This document shows, piece after piece, positions 32,529 through 41,480 of a stretch of DNA of 64,000 nucleotides. The notes beneath the pieces are model-generated. The model was not told the origin of the DNA and did not search any database. It saw only the letters and a list, made by a program, of their open reading frames with translations. Each line of letters starts with the position of its first letter. The stretch's first letter is position 1. The stretch comes from Microbacterium sp. W4I4 (lineage in GTDB: Bacteria; Actinomycetota; Actinomycetes; Actinomycetales; Microbacteriaceae): positions 620,001 through 684,000 of the forward strand of contig NZ_JAUSXT010000001.1 of assembly GCF_030816235.1 (NCBI RefSeq), written 5' to 3'. The position numbers and the translations under genes are program-made.

Positions 32529-33467
32529 TTACTTGGCGTCTGAGTCAGCAGCGGCCTCGGCCGGTGCCTCTTCAGCGGCCGGAGCCTCGACGGTCTCCTC
32601 GGCGGCGGGAGCCTCGACGGTCTCCTCAGCGACGGGAGCCTCGACGGTCTCCTCAGCGACGGGAGCCTCGGTGGCCTCGGCGGCGGGAGCCTCGGTCTCG
32701 GCGGCAGGAGCGTCAGAGCCCTCGAGGAGCTCCTTCTCCCACTCGGCCAGCGGCTCGGCGTCGCCCGACTCGGGGTTGTGCTTCTGCTGCAGGCCCTCGG
32801 CCGCGGCGTCGGCGATGATGCGGGTCAGCAGCGAGACGGAGCGGATCGCGTCGTCGTTGCCGGGGATCGGGTACTGGAAGTCGTCCGGGTCGGCGTTGGT
32901 GTCGAGGATGCCGATCACCGGGATGCCGAGCTTCTTGGCCTCATCGATCGCGAGGTGCTCGCGCTTGGCGTCGACGACCCACAGGGCGGACGGCGTCTTG
33001 GTGAGGTTGCGGATGCCGCCGAGCGACTTGTGCAGCTTGTCGAGCTCGCGCTTCTTGAGCAGCAGCTCCTTCTTGGTGAAGCCCGAGACCGAGGGGGTCT
33101 CGTAGTCGAGCTCCTCGAGCTCCTTCATGCGGGCCAGACGCTTGGCGATGGTCTGGAAGTTGGTGAGGAGTCCACCGAGCCAGCGCTGGTTCACGAAGGG
33201 CTGGCCGACGCGGGTCGCCTGCTCGGCGAGGATCTCCTGAGCCTGCTTCTTGGTGCCGACGAAGAGGATCGTGCCACCACGGGCGACGGTCTCCTTGACG
33301 AAGTCGTAGGCCGAGTCGATGTAGCCCAGCGACTGCTGCAGGTCGATGATGTGGATGCCGCTGCGCTCGGTGAGGATGAAGCGCTTCACCTTCGGGTTCC
33401 ACCGACGGGTCTGGTGTCCGAAGTGCACGCCGCTGTCGAGCAGCTGGCGGATGGTGACCACAGCCAT
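32529..33467 (-). CDS. rpsB: 30S ribosomal protein S2 with repeat-rich C-terminal tail
   Basis: A 312-aa protein of the small ribosomal subunit. It begins [20 protein letters not shown] and has the S2 hallmarks [20 protein letters not shown] and [13 protein letters not shown]. The conserved protein ends at about residue 245 ([10 protein letters not shown]); beyond it lies an acidic, alanine/proline/glutamate tail with a nine-residue repeat (APVAEETVE). Such tails occur in actinobacterial S2 but vary in length. The ATG at 33467 is the family start; the frame open further upstream is leader sequence. Confidence 0.97.
   Translation of the reverse strand: MAVVTIRQLLDSGVHFGHQTRRWNPKVKRFILTERSGIHIIDLQQSLGYIDSAYDFVKETVARGGTILFVGTKKQAQEILAEQATRVGQPFVNQRWLGGLLTNFQTIAKRLARMKELEELDYETPSVSGFTKKELLLKKRELDKLHKSLGGIRNLTKTPSALWVVDAKREHLAIDEAKKLGIPVIGILDTNADPDDFQYPIPGNDDAIRSVSLLTRIIADAAAEGLQQKHNPESGDAEPLAEWEKELLEGSDAPAAETEAPAAEATEAPVAEETVEAPVAEETVEAPAAEETVEAPAAEEAPAEAAADSDAK
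32581..32661. repeat. 27-bp tandem repeat in the rpsB tail
   Basis: Three 27-bp units start at 32581, 32608 and 32635, each GGAGCCTCGACGGTCTCCTC plus GGCGGCG or AGCGACG. Units two and three are identical. A 24-bp degenerate unit follows at 32662. They encode the APxAEETVE repeats and keep the frame. Confidence 0.9.
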
Positions 33468-33653
33468 GGTCGTCTCCTTGTTCTGACGCTGTCGCGTCGT
33501 TGAGGTTATGTCGCCGATCGAGTGATCGGCATTCCTGGTGCCCGGCGCACACCCGCCCGTTCTTCGAACGGGACCTGTGGGAGTGGGATGCCGCGACCGT
33601 GGTCGCTCTGGGCACGCGTAGTCACCCCGATTTCGGGGTGCTCCTCCAGTGTA
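33468..33653 (-). promoter_or_regulatory. rpsB promoter and hairpin-rich 5' leader
   Basis: A -10-like TACACT lies at 33648-33653 (minus strand), followed by a leader of about 175 nt before rpsB. The leader holds four perfect inverted repeats: 33623-33640 (8 bp, arms CACCCCGA), 33593-33606 (6 bp, GCGACC), 33556-33572 (7 bp, CCCGTTC) and 33513-33530 (7 bp, GCCGATC). AAGGAGACGACC precedes the ATG. This could be the site of S2 feedback control; that is inference. The rest of the gap up to 33783 holds the M23 gene promoter and no gene. Confidence 0.6.
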
Positions 33654-33783
33654 CAGGATGGCGGCGCACGCGAACCGCCGTCGGAGCACGCTTCACCCTG
33701 CACATTCCGTGCCGGTCACGGGTTGTCCACGGATGCCGGATTCCCGAGCCCTCAGCGACCGGCTCGACTGCCAGTGTGGTGGG

Positions 33784-34365
33784 ATGACGGCGTTCATCGG
33801 GTGGCGCGGACGACGGCATCGGCGGTTGTCGGTGCTGGCGCTCGGCATCGCCATGGGGCTGCTGCTGGGCGGATCGGCAGACCGCGCGACGGCCGTCACC
33901 GGTGAGCTCATCCGCGCCGGCGAGGCGACGCCAGGTGACTCCGCACCCGGCTACCCGTGGGTGTGGCCCACGGACGGTCAGCGGCTGGTGATCGCTCCGT
34001 TCCGCGCACCGGCCCATGACTACGGGCCGGGGCATCGTGGGATGGATGTGGCGGCGGAGCCCGGCTCTCAGGTGCAGTCCCCGGCGGACGGCGTGATCGC
34101 GTTCCGCGGCACCGTCGTCGACCGCCCGTTGATCACCATCGATCACGGTCGCGGCTATGTCACGACTCTGGAGCCCGTGGCATCCGATCTCTCCCCCGGC
34201 GACGTGGTGACCGCGGGTGATGTCCTCGGCGTGCTCGCCGACGGAGGTCACGCGCCGCGTGGCACCCTGCATGTCGGGGTGCGGGTGGATGACGTGTACG
34301 TGAATCCGCGTGGACTGTTCGGGACGCCGCCGCGGGCGATCCTGCTTCCGTGCTGCGCGAGCTGA
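33784..34365 (+). CDS. M23 family peptidase-like exported protein
   Basis: A 193-aa protein with an N-terminal signal or anchor (RRLSVLALGIAMGLLLGGSA), then a LytM/M23 domain. The metal motif HxxxD is present (GHRGMDVAAEPGS), and the last metal histidine lies in TLHVGVRVDD. The HxH motif here reads TLH, so the first, catalytic histidine is missing; the protein may be a regulator rather than an enzyme. The ATG has CAGTGT 6 nt upstream, so the transcript may be leaderless. It is divergent from rpsB and convergent with xerC. Confidence 0.82.
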   Translation: MTAFIGWRGRRHRRLSVLALGIAMGLLLGGSADRATAVTGELIRAGEATPGDSAPGYPWVWPTDGQRLVIAPFRAPAHDYGPGHRGMDVAAEPGSQVQSPADGVIAFRGTVVDRPLITIDHGRGYVTTLEPVASDLSPGDVVTAGDVLGVLADGGHAPRGTLHVGVRVDDVYVNPRGLFGTPPRAILLPCCAS

Positions 34366-34383
34366 CCGCGAGTACGGTCGGCG

Positions 34384-35286
34384 TCACGCCCGCGGGTGGG
34401 CGAGTCGATAACTGGCGGTGAGGCGCTCGGCGGACACGTGCGTGTAGATCTGGGTCGTGCCGAGGCTGGCATGTCCGAGGATCTCCTGCACCGCGCGCAG
34501 GTCGGCGCCTCCGTCGAGCAGGTGGGTCGCGGCGGAGTGCCGCAGGGCGTGGGGGCCGACGTGCTCCGCGCCGACGATGGGTCCGAGGACCCGGGCGACG
34601 ACGGTGTACGCGGTTCGGGGTCCCATGCGCGCGCCGCGGGCGCCGAGGAAGAGCGCGGGTGTCGCCTTCTCGGCGCGGGCGAGCAGGGTCGGGCGACCCC
34701 GCGTCAGGAACGCGCCCAGTGCCTCGGCCGCAGGGGCGCCGAACGGGACGACGCGCTCCTTGGCCCCCTTGCCGAGCACCCGTACGGTACGGCGCTGAAG
34801 GTCGAGGTCGTCGACGTCGATCCCGCAGAGCTCCGAGACGCGGATCGCGGCCGCGTACAGCAGTTCGAGCAGAGCATGATCGCGCAGCGCGACCGGGTCG
34901 CCGCCCGAGGCGGCGGCGCGCTGGTCCTCCAGCAGCGTCCGCATGCCGTCGGCGGACGCCACGACGGGAAGTGTCTTCGCGCGTCGCGGCGTGATGAGAC
35001 GCAGACTCGGGTCGAGGGCGACCATGTCCGCATCGTGGGCCCAGGAGAAGAAGGAGCGCACGGCGGCCGCCCGCCTCGCCATGGTGGAGCGCGCGTCGCC
35101 GCGCTGCGTCGCCTGCCAGAGCCAGTCGCGCAGCGCCTCGAGATCGATGTCTGCGATCTCGATGTCGCCGGTGGCCCGCCCGAGGTCGGCGAGGTCGGAG
35201 CGGTACGCGCGGACGGTCGACGGCGACAGGCGACGCACCTGCGCCAGATGCGTCGTGAACGCGTCGGCGGCCTCCGAGAACCTCAT
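34384..35286 (-). CDS. xerC: Tyrosine recombinase XerC
   Basis: A 300-aa recombinase that resolves chromosome dimers. The N-terminal SAM-like core-binding domain begins [20 protein letters not shown]. The catalytic residues are all visible: Arg in AIRVSELCG, Lys in [24 protein letters not shown] (His and Arg), [14 protein letters not shown] (His and the nucleophile Tyr). The neighbourhood (dprA, comM, rnhB, rplS) is the standard actinobacterial place of xerC. It follows dprA by 71 nt. Confidence 0.93.
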   Translation of the reverse strand: MRFSEAADAFTTHLAQVRRLSPSTVRAYRSDLADLGRATGDIEIADIDLEALRDWLWQATQRGDARSTMARRAAAVRSFFSWAHDADMVALDPSLRLITPRRAKTLPVVASADGMRTLLEDQRAAASGGDPVALRDHALLELLYAAAIRVSELCGIDVDDLDLQRRTVRVLGKGAKERVVPFGAPAAEALGAFLTRGRPTLLARAEKATPALFLGARGARMGPRTAYTVVARVLGPIVGAEHVGPHALRHSAATHLLDGGADLRAVQEILGHASLGTTQIYTHVSAERLTASYRLAHPRA

Positions 35287-35357
35287 GACTCCAGGATGCC
35301 GCGCCCGGCGCCTCCCGGCGCCTTCCCGCGCCGAGAGCGCTGCCGCGCCGTGGTGCG

Positions 35358-36542
35358 TCAGGAGGTGCGTCGCCAGCCGTCCGGCACGTGCTCGACGAGG
35401 CCGTCGAGGTCGAGCAGCCCCAGCAGGCTGCGCACCCTGGCCTCCGCGAGTCCGCTCAGCCGTGCGATCTCGTTCACGTCACGGGGTGTGCGGGTGCTGA
35501 CCGCGTCGAGGAGGCGGACCTGATCCGGACTCACCGGCATCGAGGTCGCGACGTCGTCGGCACCGTCCTGCCACAGTTCGCGCACCTCCTGCGCGCTCGT
35601 GACGCACACCGCGTCGTATTCGCGCAGCAGTCGATGGCATCCGGCGGACGCGGCCGACGAGATGGGGCCGGGGACGGCCCCCAGCGGTCGCCCGAGCGCC
35701 GCGGCGTGCCCTGCCGTGTTGAGGGATCCGCTGCGCCAGCCGGCCTCGACGACCACCGTGGCCGCGCCGGCCGCGGCGATGAGTCTGTTTCTCTGCAGGA
35801 ACCGCCATTTGGTGGGCGCGCTCCCGCAGGGCACCTCGCTGAGCACCGCGCCACCGGCGCGGATCCGGTCGAACAGCTGCTGGTGCCCGACCGGGTAGGC
35901 ACGGTCGATCCCGCCGGCCAGGAAGGCGATCGTCGTGCCGCCCGCCCCCAGCGCTGCGCGGTGTGCGGCGCCGTCGATGCCATACGCGCCGCCGGAGATG
36001 ATGACCACGCCGCCGGCGGCGAGGTCGCCGGCCAGCTCGGCCGCGACGGACTCGCCATAGGCGGTGGCCGCACGAGCCCCGACGATCGACGCGGTCCGCC
36101 GACCGACGCACCTGCCCAGGTCACCTCGCGCCCAGAGCACCACGGGTGCGTGCACGCCGAGGTCCTCGAGGCCGGCGGGCCACAGATCGTCTCCCGGCAG
36201 CAGCAGCCGTCCTCCGATCACCAGGCAGGATTCCATCGCGTCCCACACGGCCTGGCTGCGCGCCCTCGGACTCCAACGCGCCTGTGCCTCGGCGAGCTGC
36301 CGCGGCGAGATCGAGCCCGGCACCAGCAGGCCCGACTCCCCCATCTCCCCCACGGCCATCTCCAGAGCGCGGATAGCCCCGTGCTCGGCGATGAGGGCAC
36401 CCGCCACACCGTCGCCCGGCTCCACGAGCACCGACCACGCCACCCGTGCGAGCGTCTCCTCGGGGGCAGCGTCCGGCCGCAGTCGCGACGCCGTCGGCAG
36501 CAGCCTGTCGTCATCCAGCATCCTGATCACCACCGCATTCAT
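35358..36542 (-). CDS. dprA: DNA-processing protein DprA
   Basis: A 394-aa protein that loads RecA on incoming single-stranded DNA. The Rossmann-like domain holds [35 protein letters not shown], and [21 protein letters not shown], the family signature. A winged-helix-like C-terminus follows ([20 protein letters not shown]). The ATG at 36542 overlaps the comM stop by 4 nt. The larger open frame upstream is shadow sequence inside comM. Confidence 0.94.
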   Translation of the reverse strand: MNAVVIRMLDDDRLLPTASRLRPDAAPEETLARVAWSVLVEPGDGVAGALIAEHGAIRALEMAVGEMGESGLLVPGSISPRQLAEAQARWSPRARSQAVWDAMESCLVIGGRLLLPGDDLWPAGLEDLGVHAPVVLWARGDLGRCVGRRTASIVGARAATAYGESVAAELAGDLAAGGVVIISGGAYGIDGAAHRAALGAGGTTIAFLAGGIDRAYPVGHQQLFDRIRAGGAVLSEVPCGSAPTKWRFLQRNRLIAAAGAATVVVEAGWRSGSLNTAGHAAALGRPLGAVPGPISSAASAGCHRLLREYDAVCVTSAQEVRELWQDGADDVATSMPVSPDQVRLLDAVSTRTPRDVNEIARLSGLAEARVRSLLGLLDLDGLVEHVPDGWRRTS

Positions 36543-38071
36543 GCCAGCAGGCCCTTCTTGAGAAACAGAGCCCGCCCGAGCTCTTCGATGCCGGGCGAGG
36601 TGAGCCCCGCCAGGTCGGCCGCTGTCCACGCGATGCGCAGCACGCGGTCGTACGCCCGGAGGGTGACGGTGCCGCGTTCCAGGGCACGATCGAGTGGCGC
36701 GCGTGCGGCCGCGGGCAGCCGAAGCGCTCCGTGTCGGAGCCGCTCCCCCGGCACCTCGCCGTTCACGCGCCAGGGCGAGCCGCGCCAGCGTTCTGCGGCA
36801 GCCTCCCGCGCCGCGAGCACGGCGCTGCGGGCGACGGCGGATGTGGTCGCCGAACGCTCTCCCGAAGTCGCGCGCGACGCAGCGACCCGCGCTACCTGCA
36901 GATCGATGTCGATCCGGTCGCGCAGCGGCCCGGACAGCCGCGACGCATAGCGGCGGATGGCCATCGGCGGGCAGGTGCACTCCGCTCCCCGCACCCCGTA
37001 GTTTCCGCACGGACACGGATTCATCGCCAGGATCAGCTGGAACCTCGCCGGATAACTGGCGGTGAATCCTGCTCGATGCACCTCGATCCGTCCGGATTCC
37101 AGGGGCTGTCGCAGTGCATCCAGTGCGACTCGCTGGAACTCCGGCGTCTCGTCGAGGAAGAGCACGCCGCGGTGCGCTCGGACGATGGCTCCCGGTCGGG
37201 CGACCCGGGATCCGCCGCCCACAAGAGCAGCCGAGGATGCACTGTGGTGGGGCGCGACGAACGGCGCGACGGTGTCGAGCGCCAGCACCGGCTCCCCCGC
37301 GAGCGAGCGGATGGCGGCCACCTCGAGGGCCTCGGCATCATCCAGCAGCGGCAGGATGCCGGGCAGCCGCCGCGCCAGCATGGTCTTGCCCGCACCCGGC
37401 GGACCGCTGAGCATCATGTGGTGTCCTCCAGCGGCGGCGATGATCAGAGCATCCACGGCCTCCTCCTGACCCACGACATCCGCCAGGTCGAGCGCGGTCG
37501 CTCCGGCATCGCCGTCCTGCGCGGGCATCCCGACCGGCTCGACTTCGGGCACCTCCACTTCGGCACCGTGCAGCGCCGCGACCTCCCCCAGCGACGCCGC
37601 CGCCCGCACCTCGATCCCCGGCACCAGCGCCGCTTCGGCGGCGTTCGCGTACGGGATGATGACACGCTCGAAACCTGCACGTGCGGCGGCGTAGACGGCG
37701 GGCAGCACCCCGGGCACAGGTCGGAGCCTGCCATCGAGCCCGAGCTCCCCGATGTGCACCGTGGAGCGGATCGCCTCGGGAGGCAGCACCCCGCCGGCCG
37801 CGGCCGTCGCGACGGCGATGCTCAGATCGAACCCCGAGCCGTGCTTGGGCAGACTGGCGGGCGACAGGTTGACCGTCAACCGCCGTCGAGGCACGTCCAG
37901 GCCGGCATTGCTGCATGCATTCCACACCCGCTGGACGGCCTCGCCGAGCGCCTTGTCCGGCAGCCCGATGATCTTGAAGTCCGGTGTCTGGGTGGAGAAG
38001 TCGGCCTCCACCTCGACCATGTGGCCGTCGACGCCGGTGAGCGCGACGGCCCAGGTGCGCGCCGTGCTCAC
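36539..38071 (-). CDS. comM: YifB/ComM family Mg-chelatase-like ATPase
   Basis: A 510-aa AAA+ protein. In naturally competent bacteria ComM moves branches during integration of DNA. It has a Lon-protease-like N-domain (GLPDKALGEAVQRVWNA), a Walker A GPPGAGKTMLARRLPGILP, Walker B VLFLDETPEF, and the C-terminal motif FQLILAMNPCPCGNYG. It starts with a GTG that overlaps the yraN stop by 4 nt. With dprA and yraN it forms one coupled unit. Confidence 0.93.
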   Translation of the reverse strand: MSTARTWAVALTGVDGHMVEVEADFSTQTPDFKIIGLPDKALGEAVQRVWNACSNAGLDVPRRRLTVNLSPASLPKHGSGFDLSIAVATAAAGGVLPPEAIRSTVHIGELGLDGRLRPVPGVLPAVYAAARAGFERVIIPYANAAEAALVPGIEVRAAASLGEVAALHGAEVEVPEVEPVGMPAQDGDAGATALDLADVVGQEEAVDALIIAAAGGHHMMLSGPPGAGKTMLARRLPGILPLLDDAEALEVAAIRSLAGEPVLALDTVAPFVAPHHSASSAALVGGGSRVARPGAIVRAHRGVLFLDETPEFQRVALDALRQPLESGRIEVHRAGFTASYPARFQLILAMNPCPCGNYGVRGAECTCPPMAIRRYASRLSGPLRDRIDIDLQVARVAASRATSGERSATTSAVARSAVLAAREAAAERWRGSPWRVNGEVPGERLRHGALRLPAAARAPLDRALERGTVTLRAYDRVLRIAWTAADLAGLTSPGIEELGRALFLKKGLLA

Positions 38072-38430
38072 AGCAGGTCCACCAGGTGCTCCAGTCGGGC
38101 GGTCTCGGCATCCGCTCCGATCAGCCCCACGACCTCCAGCCGCAGCCGGCGTCTGCGCGCAGCATCCGGATGGGCTGCCGACCAGGCGAAAGCCAGACGC
38201 CACAGGCGGCGCCGCTTGCGCTCGTCCACCGCCTCGAACGGATGCCCGTACAGATCGGTGCGCCGGGTCTTGACCTCGACGATGCACAGCGCATCGTCCA
38301 CGGTCGCCACGATGTCGATCTCGCCCTGATCGCATCGCCAGTTGCGATCCAGGATCGCGTACCCGCGGGTTCTCAGGTACTCGGCGGCGCGCTCCTCGCC
38401 GGCCCTCCCCAACACGTCTTTCGCTGCCAT
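38068..38430 (-). CDS. yraN: UPF0102 family protein YraN
   Basis: A 120-aa protein with a nuclease-like fold. LGRAGEERAAEYLRTRGYAILDRNWR, GEIDIVATVDDALCIVEVKTRR carry the putative active-site residues (E, D, E, K) of PD-(D/E)XK type enzymes. Its exact function is not known. It begins the yraN-comM-dprA unit. CAGGCT lies 6 nt before the ATG, so the transcript may be leaderless. A 97-nt gap separates it from the DUF2469 gene. Confidence 0.9.
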   Translation of the reverse strand: MAAKDVLGRAGEERAAEYLRTRGYAILDRNWRCDQGEIDIVATVDDALCIVEVKTRRTDLYGHPFEAVDERKRRRLWRLAFAWSAAHPDAARRRRLRLEVVGLIGADAETARLEHLVDLL

Positions 38431-38527
38431 GACGACAGCCTGACGGGCCGCACCGACGCCGAGAGGCTCAGATCACAGCGTCTGGGGAGAACTCACCGGA
38501 ATCAGTGAGATGTGGAAACCAGTGGGG

Positions 38528-38854
38528 TCACTTGCCGTCGAGCGAGAGCTCGTCGGGCAGTTCGAACTCGCGACGCTGCAGCTCCTCGACGTTGACGTCC
38601 TTGAACGTCAGCACGCGCACGGCCTTCACGAACCGGTCGGCGCGGTAGATGTCCCACACCCACACGTCCTTCATCGAGATCTCGAAGTAGAAGTCGTTCT
38701 CGGTGTCGCGACGGACGACGTTGACCTCGTTGGCCAGGTAGAACCGGCGCTCCGTCTCGACGACGAACTGGAACTGCGCCACCACATCCCGGTACTCGCG
38801 GAAGAGGGCGAGTTCGAGTTCGCGGTCGTAGTCGTCGAAGGAATCTTCATCCAT
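38528..38854 (-). CDS. DUF2469 family protein
   Basis: A 108-aa acidic protein, EDSFDDYDRELELALFREYR, then VETERRFYLANEVNVV and DFYFEISMKDVWVWDIYR. This is the actinobacteria-specific DUF2469 family, which nearly always stands beside rnhB and lepB, as here. The function is unknown. A TAGACT (38864-38869, minus strand) lies 9 nt before the ATG, so it may be transcribed from its own promoter with a leader of 2-3 nt. Confidence 0.93.
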   Translation of the reverse strand: MDEDSFDDYDRELELALFREYRDVVAQFQFVVETERRFYLANEVNVVRRDTENDFYFEISMKDVWVWDIYRADRFVKAVRVLTFKDVNVEELQRREFELPDELSLDGK

Positions 38855-38866
38855 GGTGGTCCCAGT

Positions 38867-39526
38867 CTAGAAGAGAGTCGGAGCATCGGCGATCGCCCAG
38901 GATGCGCGGTGCAGCGGGGACAGGCCCCGCTCGCTGATCGCACGACGATGCTCGAGGCTGGCATAGCCCTTGTTGCGGTCCCACTGATAGTCGGGATGAT
39001 CGGGGTGCAGGCTCACCATCAGGTCGTCACGGGCCACCTTCGCGATGACCGAGGCCGCCGAGACCGAGGCGCAGTCGCGGTCGCCCTTGACCACTGTGCG
39101 GACGGTCAGCGGCTCGGGATGCACCCGTGACACGTAGTCGTGATTGCCGTCGAGCACGACCAGGGTCCGGTCCAAGGAGGCACCGAGGTCGACGACGCCC
39201 TGCACGGCGCGGGAGGCCGCGAGGCCGAGCGCGCGCATGATGCCGACCTGATCGATCTCCGCAGCGCTCGCCCAGCCGACGGCGGACGCCATCACCCAGT
39301 CGCGGGCGCGCTCGGCCATCGCGGGCCGACGGGGCTCCGTGATGAGCTTCGAATCGCGCAGCCCCTCGGGCACCCGGCGGCGAGCCCCCGCGGCATCCAT
39401 CACCGCGGCACCGACCGCGACCGGTCCTGCCAGCGCTCCGCGCCCCACCTCGTCGAGCGCGATGATCAGATCGCACTCCTTCAGCAGCATCCGCTCCAGC
39501 CGCAGGGTGGGCGCGACGACGGTCAT
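38867..39526 (-). CDS. rnhB: Ribonuclease HII
   Basis: A 219-aa enzyme that cuts RNA in RNA-DNA hybrids and at single ribonucleotides. DLIIALDEVGRGALAGPVAVGA holds the first acidic pair, RTLVVLDGNHDYV and GDRDCASVSAASVIAKVARD the remaining catalytic and family residues. The first codon overlaps the lepB stop by 4 nt (ATGA). It is followed 12 nt on by DUF2469. Confidence 0.95.
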   Translation of the reverse strand: MTVVAPTLRLERMLLKECDLIIALDEVGRGALAGPVAVGAAVMDAAGARRRVPEGLRDSKLITEPRRPAMAERARDWVMASAVGWASAAEIDQVGIMRALGLAASRAVQGVVDLGASLDRTLVVLDGNHDYVSRVHPEPLTVRTVVKGDRDCASVSAASVIAKVARDDLMVSLHPDHPDYQWDRNKGYASLEHRRAISERGLSPLHRASWAIADAPTLF

Positions 39527-40260
39527 CTCGGCTCCGGCACCGCTCGGAAGACCTCGTCGTGCGTGTCGATGAGCCCGAACCGATCCAGCGGCCAGGTCGT
39601 CAGGAACGCGCGTCCGACGACGTCGTCCAACGGCACGAAGCCGCCGCCGGGCAGCTCCTGGTGGGCGCGCGAATCCTGAGAGCGATCACGGTTGTCGCCC
39701 ATCACCCAGATCGAGTTCGCCGGAACGGTCACGTCGAAGTCGGAGTTGGATGCAGCGGTGTCGCCCTGAGGAAGGTTGAGGTAGGAGAGCTCGTCGATCG
39801 GCGATCCGTTGACGGTGATCTGCCCGAGCGCGTTGCAGCACACGATGTGATCGCCGGGGAGGCCGATCACTCGCTTGACGAGGTGGTTCTGCGCATCCGA
39901 CGTCGACAGCCCCACGAAGGTGAGCACCCAGTCAGTCGCCGCGACGAGCGGGGGCTGTGCGGGCCGCTGCGGGGCGGGAGGCAGCCAGCCGCCCGGATCC
40001 TCGAAGACGACGACGTCACCGCGCTCGTACCCCGCCCAGCGTGGTGTGAGCTCATCGACGAGGATGCGGTCGTTGATCAGCAGTGTGCGCTCCATCGACC
40101 CGGACGGGATGTAGAAGGATCGGACGACGAAGGTCTTGACGACGAAGGACACGAGCGCCGCGATGAGGATGATCACGATGACGTCCCGCAGGAATGCCAG
40201 CGCCCCTCGCCGCCGGGGCGGATTATCCGCGGTTTCGGCGGCGTCGGCTGTCATCTGCAC
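39523..40260 (-). CDS. lepB: Signal peptidase I
   Basis: A 245-aa membrane protease that removes signal peptides. One membrane anchor (about residues 23-42) is followed by the catalytic serine S55 in IPSGSMERTL and the general-base lysine K130 in VKRVIGLPGDHI. Box E is GDNRDRSQDSR. The start could be the GTG at 40260 or the ATG at 40254, two codons later; the A-rich GAAGAAGAGA lies before both. It follows rplS, past a terminator. Confidence 0.94.
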   Translation of the reverse strand: MQMTADAAETADNPPRRRGALAFLRDVIVIILIAALVSFVVKTFVVRSFYIPSGSMERTLLINDRILVDELTPRWAGYERGDVVVFEDPGGWLPPAPQRPAQPPLVAATDWVLTFVGLSTSDAQNHLVKRVIGLPGDHIVCCNALGQITVNGSPIDELSYLNLPQGDTAASNSDFDVTVPANSIWVMGDNRDRSQDSRAHQELPGGGFVPLDDVVGRAFLTTWPLDRFGLIDTHDEVFRAVPEPR

Positions 40261-40326
40261 TCTCTTCTTCTTCCCGCCGCACGATGACGGCAGCTACCAG
40301 CGTCGCACATCCGGGGACGAACGACA

Positions 40327-40354
40327 GAACCCCGGGACGAGTGTCCCGGGGTTC
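40327..40354 (-). terminator. Hairpin terminator between rplS and lepB
   Basis: GAACCCCGGGAC (40327-40338) pairs perfectly over 12 bp with GTCCCGGGGTTC (40343-40354), loop GAGT. It lies 17 nt beyond the rplS stop. Confidence 0.9.
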
Positions 40355-40371
40355 CATGAGGGTTATGCGCG

Positions 40372-40716
40372 TCAGCCGCGCTTCTCCTTGATCTTCGCCT
40401 TCTTGCCGCGCAGGTTGCGCAGGTAGTACAGCTTCGCGCGACGCACGTCACCGCGGGTGACGACCTCGATGCGCTCGAGCACCGGCGAGTGCACCGGGAA
40501 GGTGCGCTCGACGCCGACCTGGAAGCTGATCTTGCGGACGGTGAACGTCTCGCGCACACCGTCGCCCTGGCGACCGAGGACGACGCCCTGGAACACCTGG
40601 ACACGCGAACGGCTGCCCTCGGTGATGTTCACGTGCACCTTGACGGTGTCACCGGGGTTGAAGTCAGGAATGTCGGAACGGAGCGATGCCGCGTCGACGG
40701 CGTCAAGGATCTGCAT
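40372..40716 (-). CDS. rplS: 50S ribosomal protein L19
   Basis: A 114-aa protein of the large subunit, at the interface with 30[33 protein letters not shown] and the basic end [19 protein letters not shown] are typical. The ATG at 40716 gives the family length; an upstream in-frame ATG is in the leader. In many bacteria rplS directly follows trmD; here map and a membrane protein gene lie between. Confidence 0.97.
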   Translation of the reverse strand: MQILDAVDAASLRSDIPDFNPGDTVKVHVNITEGSRSRVQVFQGVVLGRQGDGVRETFTVRKISFQVGVERTFPVHSPVLERIEVVTRGDVRRAKLYYLRNLRGKKAKIKEKRG

Positions 40717-40848
40717 GATCGTCTCTCTCTGCACCCGCCACAGGTCGGGTACATGAATTCAAAGGAACAAGAACGGGTGTGTGTCGAGCGGCGCGCAAGG
40801 CGTCCGCGGGCTCCCCTGAGGCAGAACCGGATTACGGCACAAGCATCC

Positions 40849-40854
40849 ATTCTG
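40849..40854 (-). promoter_or_regulatory. Likely rplS promoter -10 and leader
   Basis: CAGAAT with an upstream TGG (TGGCAGAATG) matches the same ten bases in the rpsP promoter region at 44373-44378. It implies an rplS leader of about 125 nt, which overlaps no gene. No clear -35 is seen. Confidence 0.5.
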
Positions 40855-40889
40855 CCATGGATCGGGCGAAGAGCGAACCACCCCCGCGC

Positions 40890-41378
40890 TCAGTCGCGCC
40901 GACGATGCTCCTCGAGCACGATCACGTCAGGTTCCGCCTGCGCCCGCGGACCGTCCATCCGGGGTGCTGTGCTCCAGCTCACCGTCTCGCGGATGCGCAC
41001 GCCGGCGCCTCTTGCCTCGTTCCAGAGCTGCCAGAGCTGCAGCCAGAACAGACCGATCGCGGCGATGATCGCGCCGGTCAGCAGCCAGCCGAAGCCGCCG
41101 TCGAGGAACAGCCCGACAGCGATCGTCAGCACATGCCAGACCATGAATCCGGCGACGTCCCACCAGGACAGCGCGCGTTCTGCGCGCACGGACGGACGCG
41201 AGCGCGTCAGCAGGGTGAGGACCAGCTGGCCCGCGAAGACCGCCGGCATCGCCATGACGAGCACCCACAGCAGGGCCCAGGCGTTCTGGCCGAAGATCGC
41301 CCAGCCGATGAAGATCCACAGCGGCAGCACGAAGGCCGCCGGCAGGAGCCACCGGAAGAACGCCTGACGCAACCACAT
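40890..41378 (-). CDS. Four-helix membrane protein of unknown function
   Basis: A 162-aa protein with about four hydrophobic segments (LLPAAFVLPLWIFIGWAIFG, ALLWVLVMAMPAVFAGQLVL, GFMVWHVLTIAVGLFLDGG, LLTGAIIAAIGLFWLQLWQL) and a charged C-terminus. I recognise no family signature; some actinobacterial homologues are called MFS-permease-like. TAGTAT (41385-41390, minus strand) lies 6 nt before the ATG, so the transcript is probably leaderless. It is divergent from map. Confidence 0.75.
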   Translation of the reverse strand: MWLRQAFFRWLLPAAFVLPLWIFIGWAIFGQNAWALLWVLVMAMPAVFAGQLVLTLLTRSRPSVRAERALSWWDVAGFMVWHVLTIAVGLFLDGGFGWLLTGAIIAAIGLFWLQLWQLWNEARGAGVRIRETVSWSTAPRMDGPRAQAEPDVIVLEEHRRRD

Positions 41379-41480
41379 GATCCGATACTACGTCTGCGAG
41401 CACGGCCCGGGTCAGGGGTTCGCTGTGAGCTTGAGGTGCGCGCATCGGGGAGAATGGATGCTGACGAGAGGATCTTCCCC

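Noticed and set aside
32581..32710. Regular repeats suggesting CRISPR
   Set aside because: Units are tandem without spacers and lie in frame inside rpsB.
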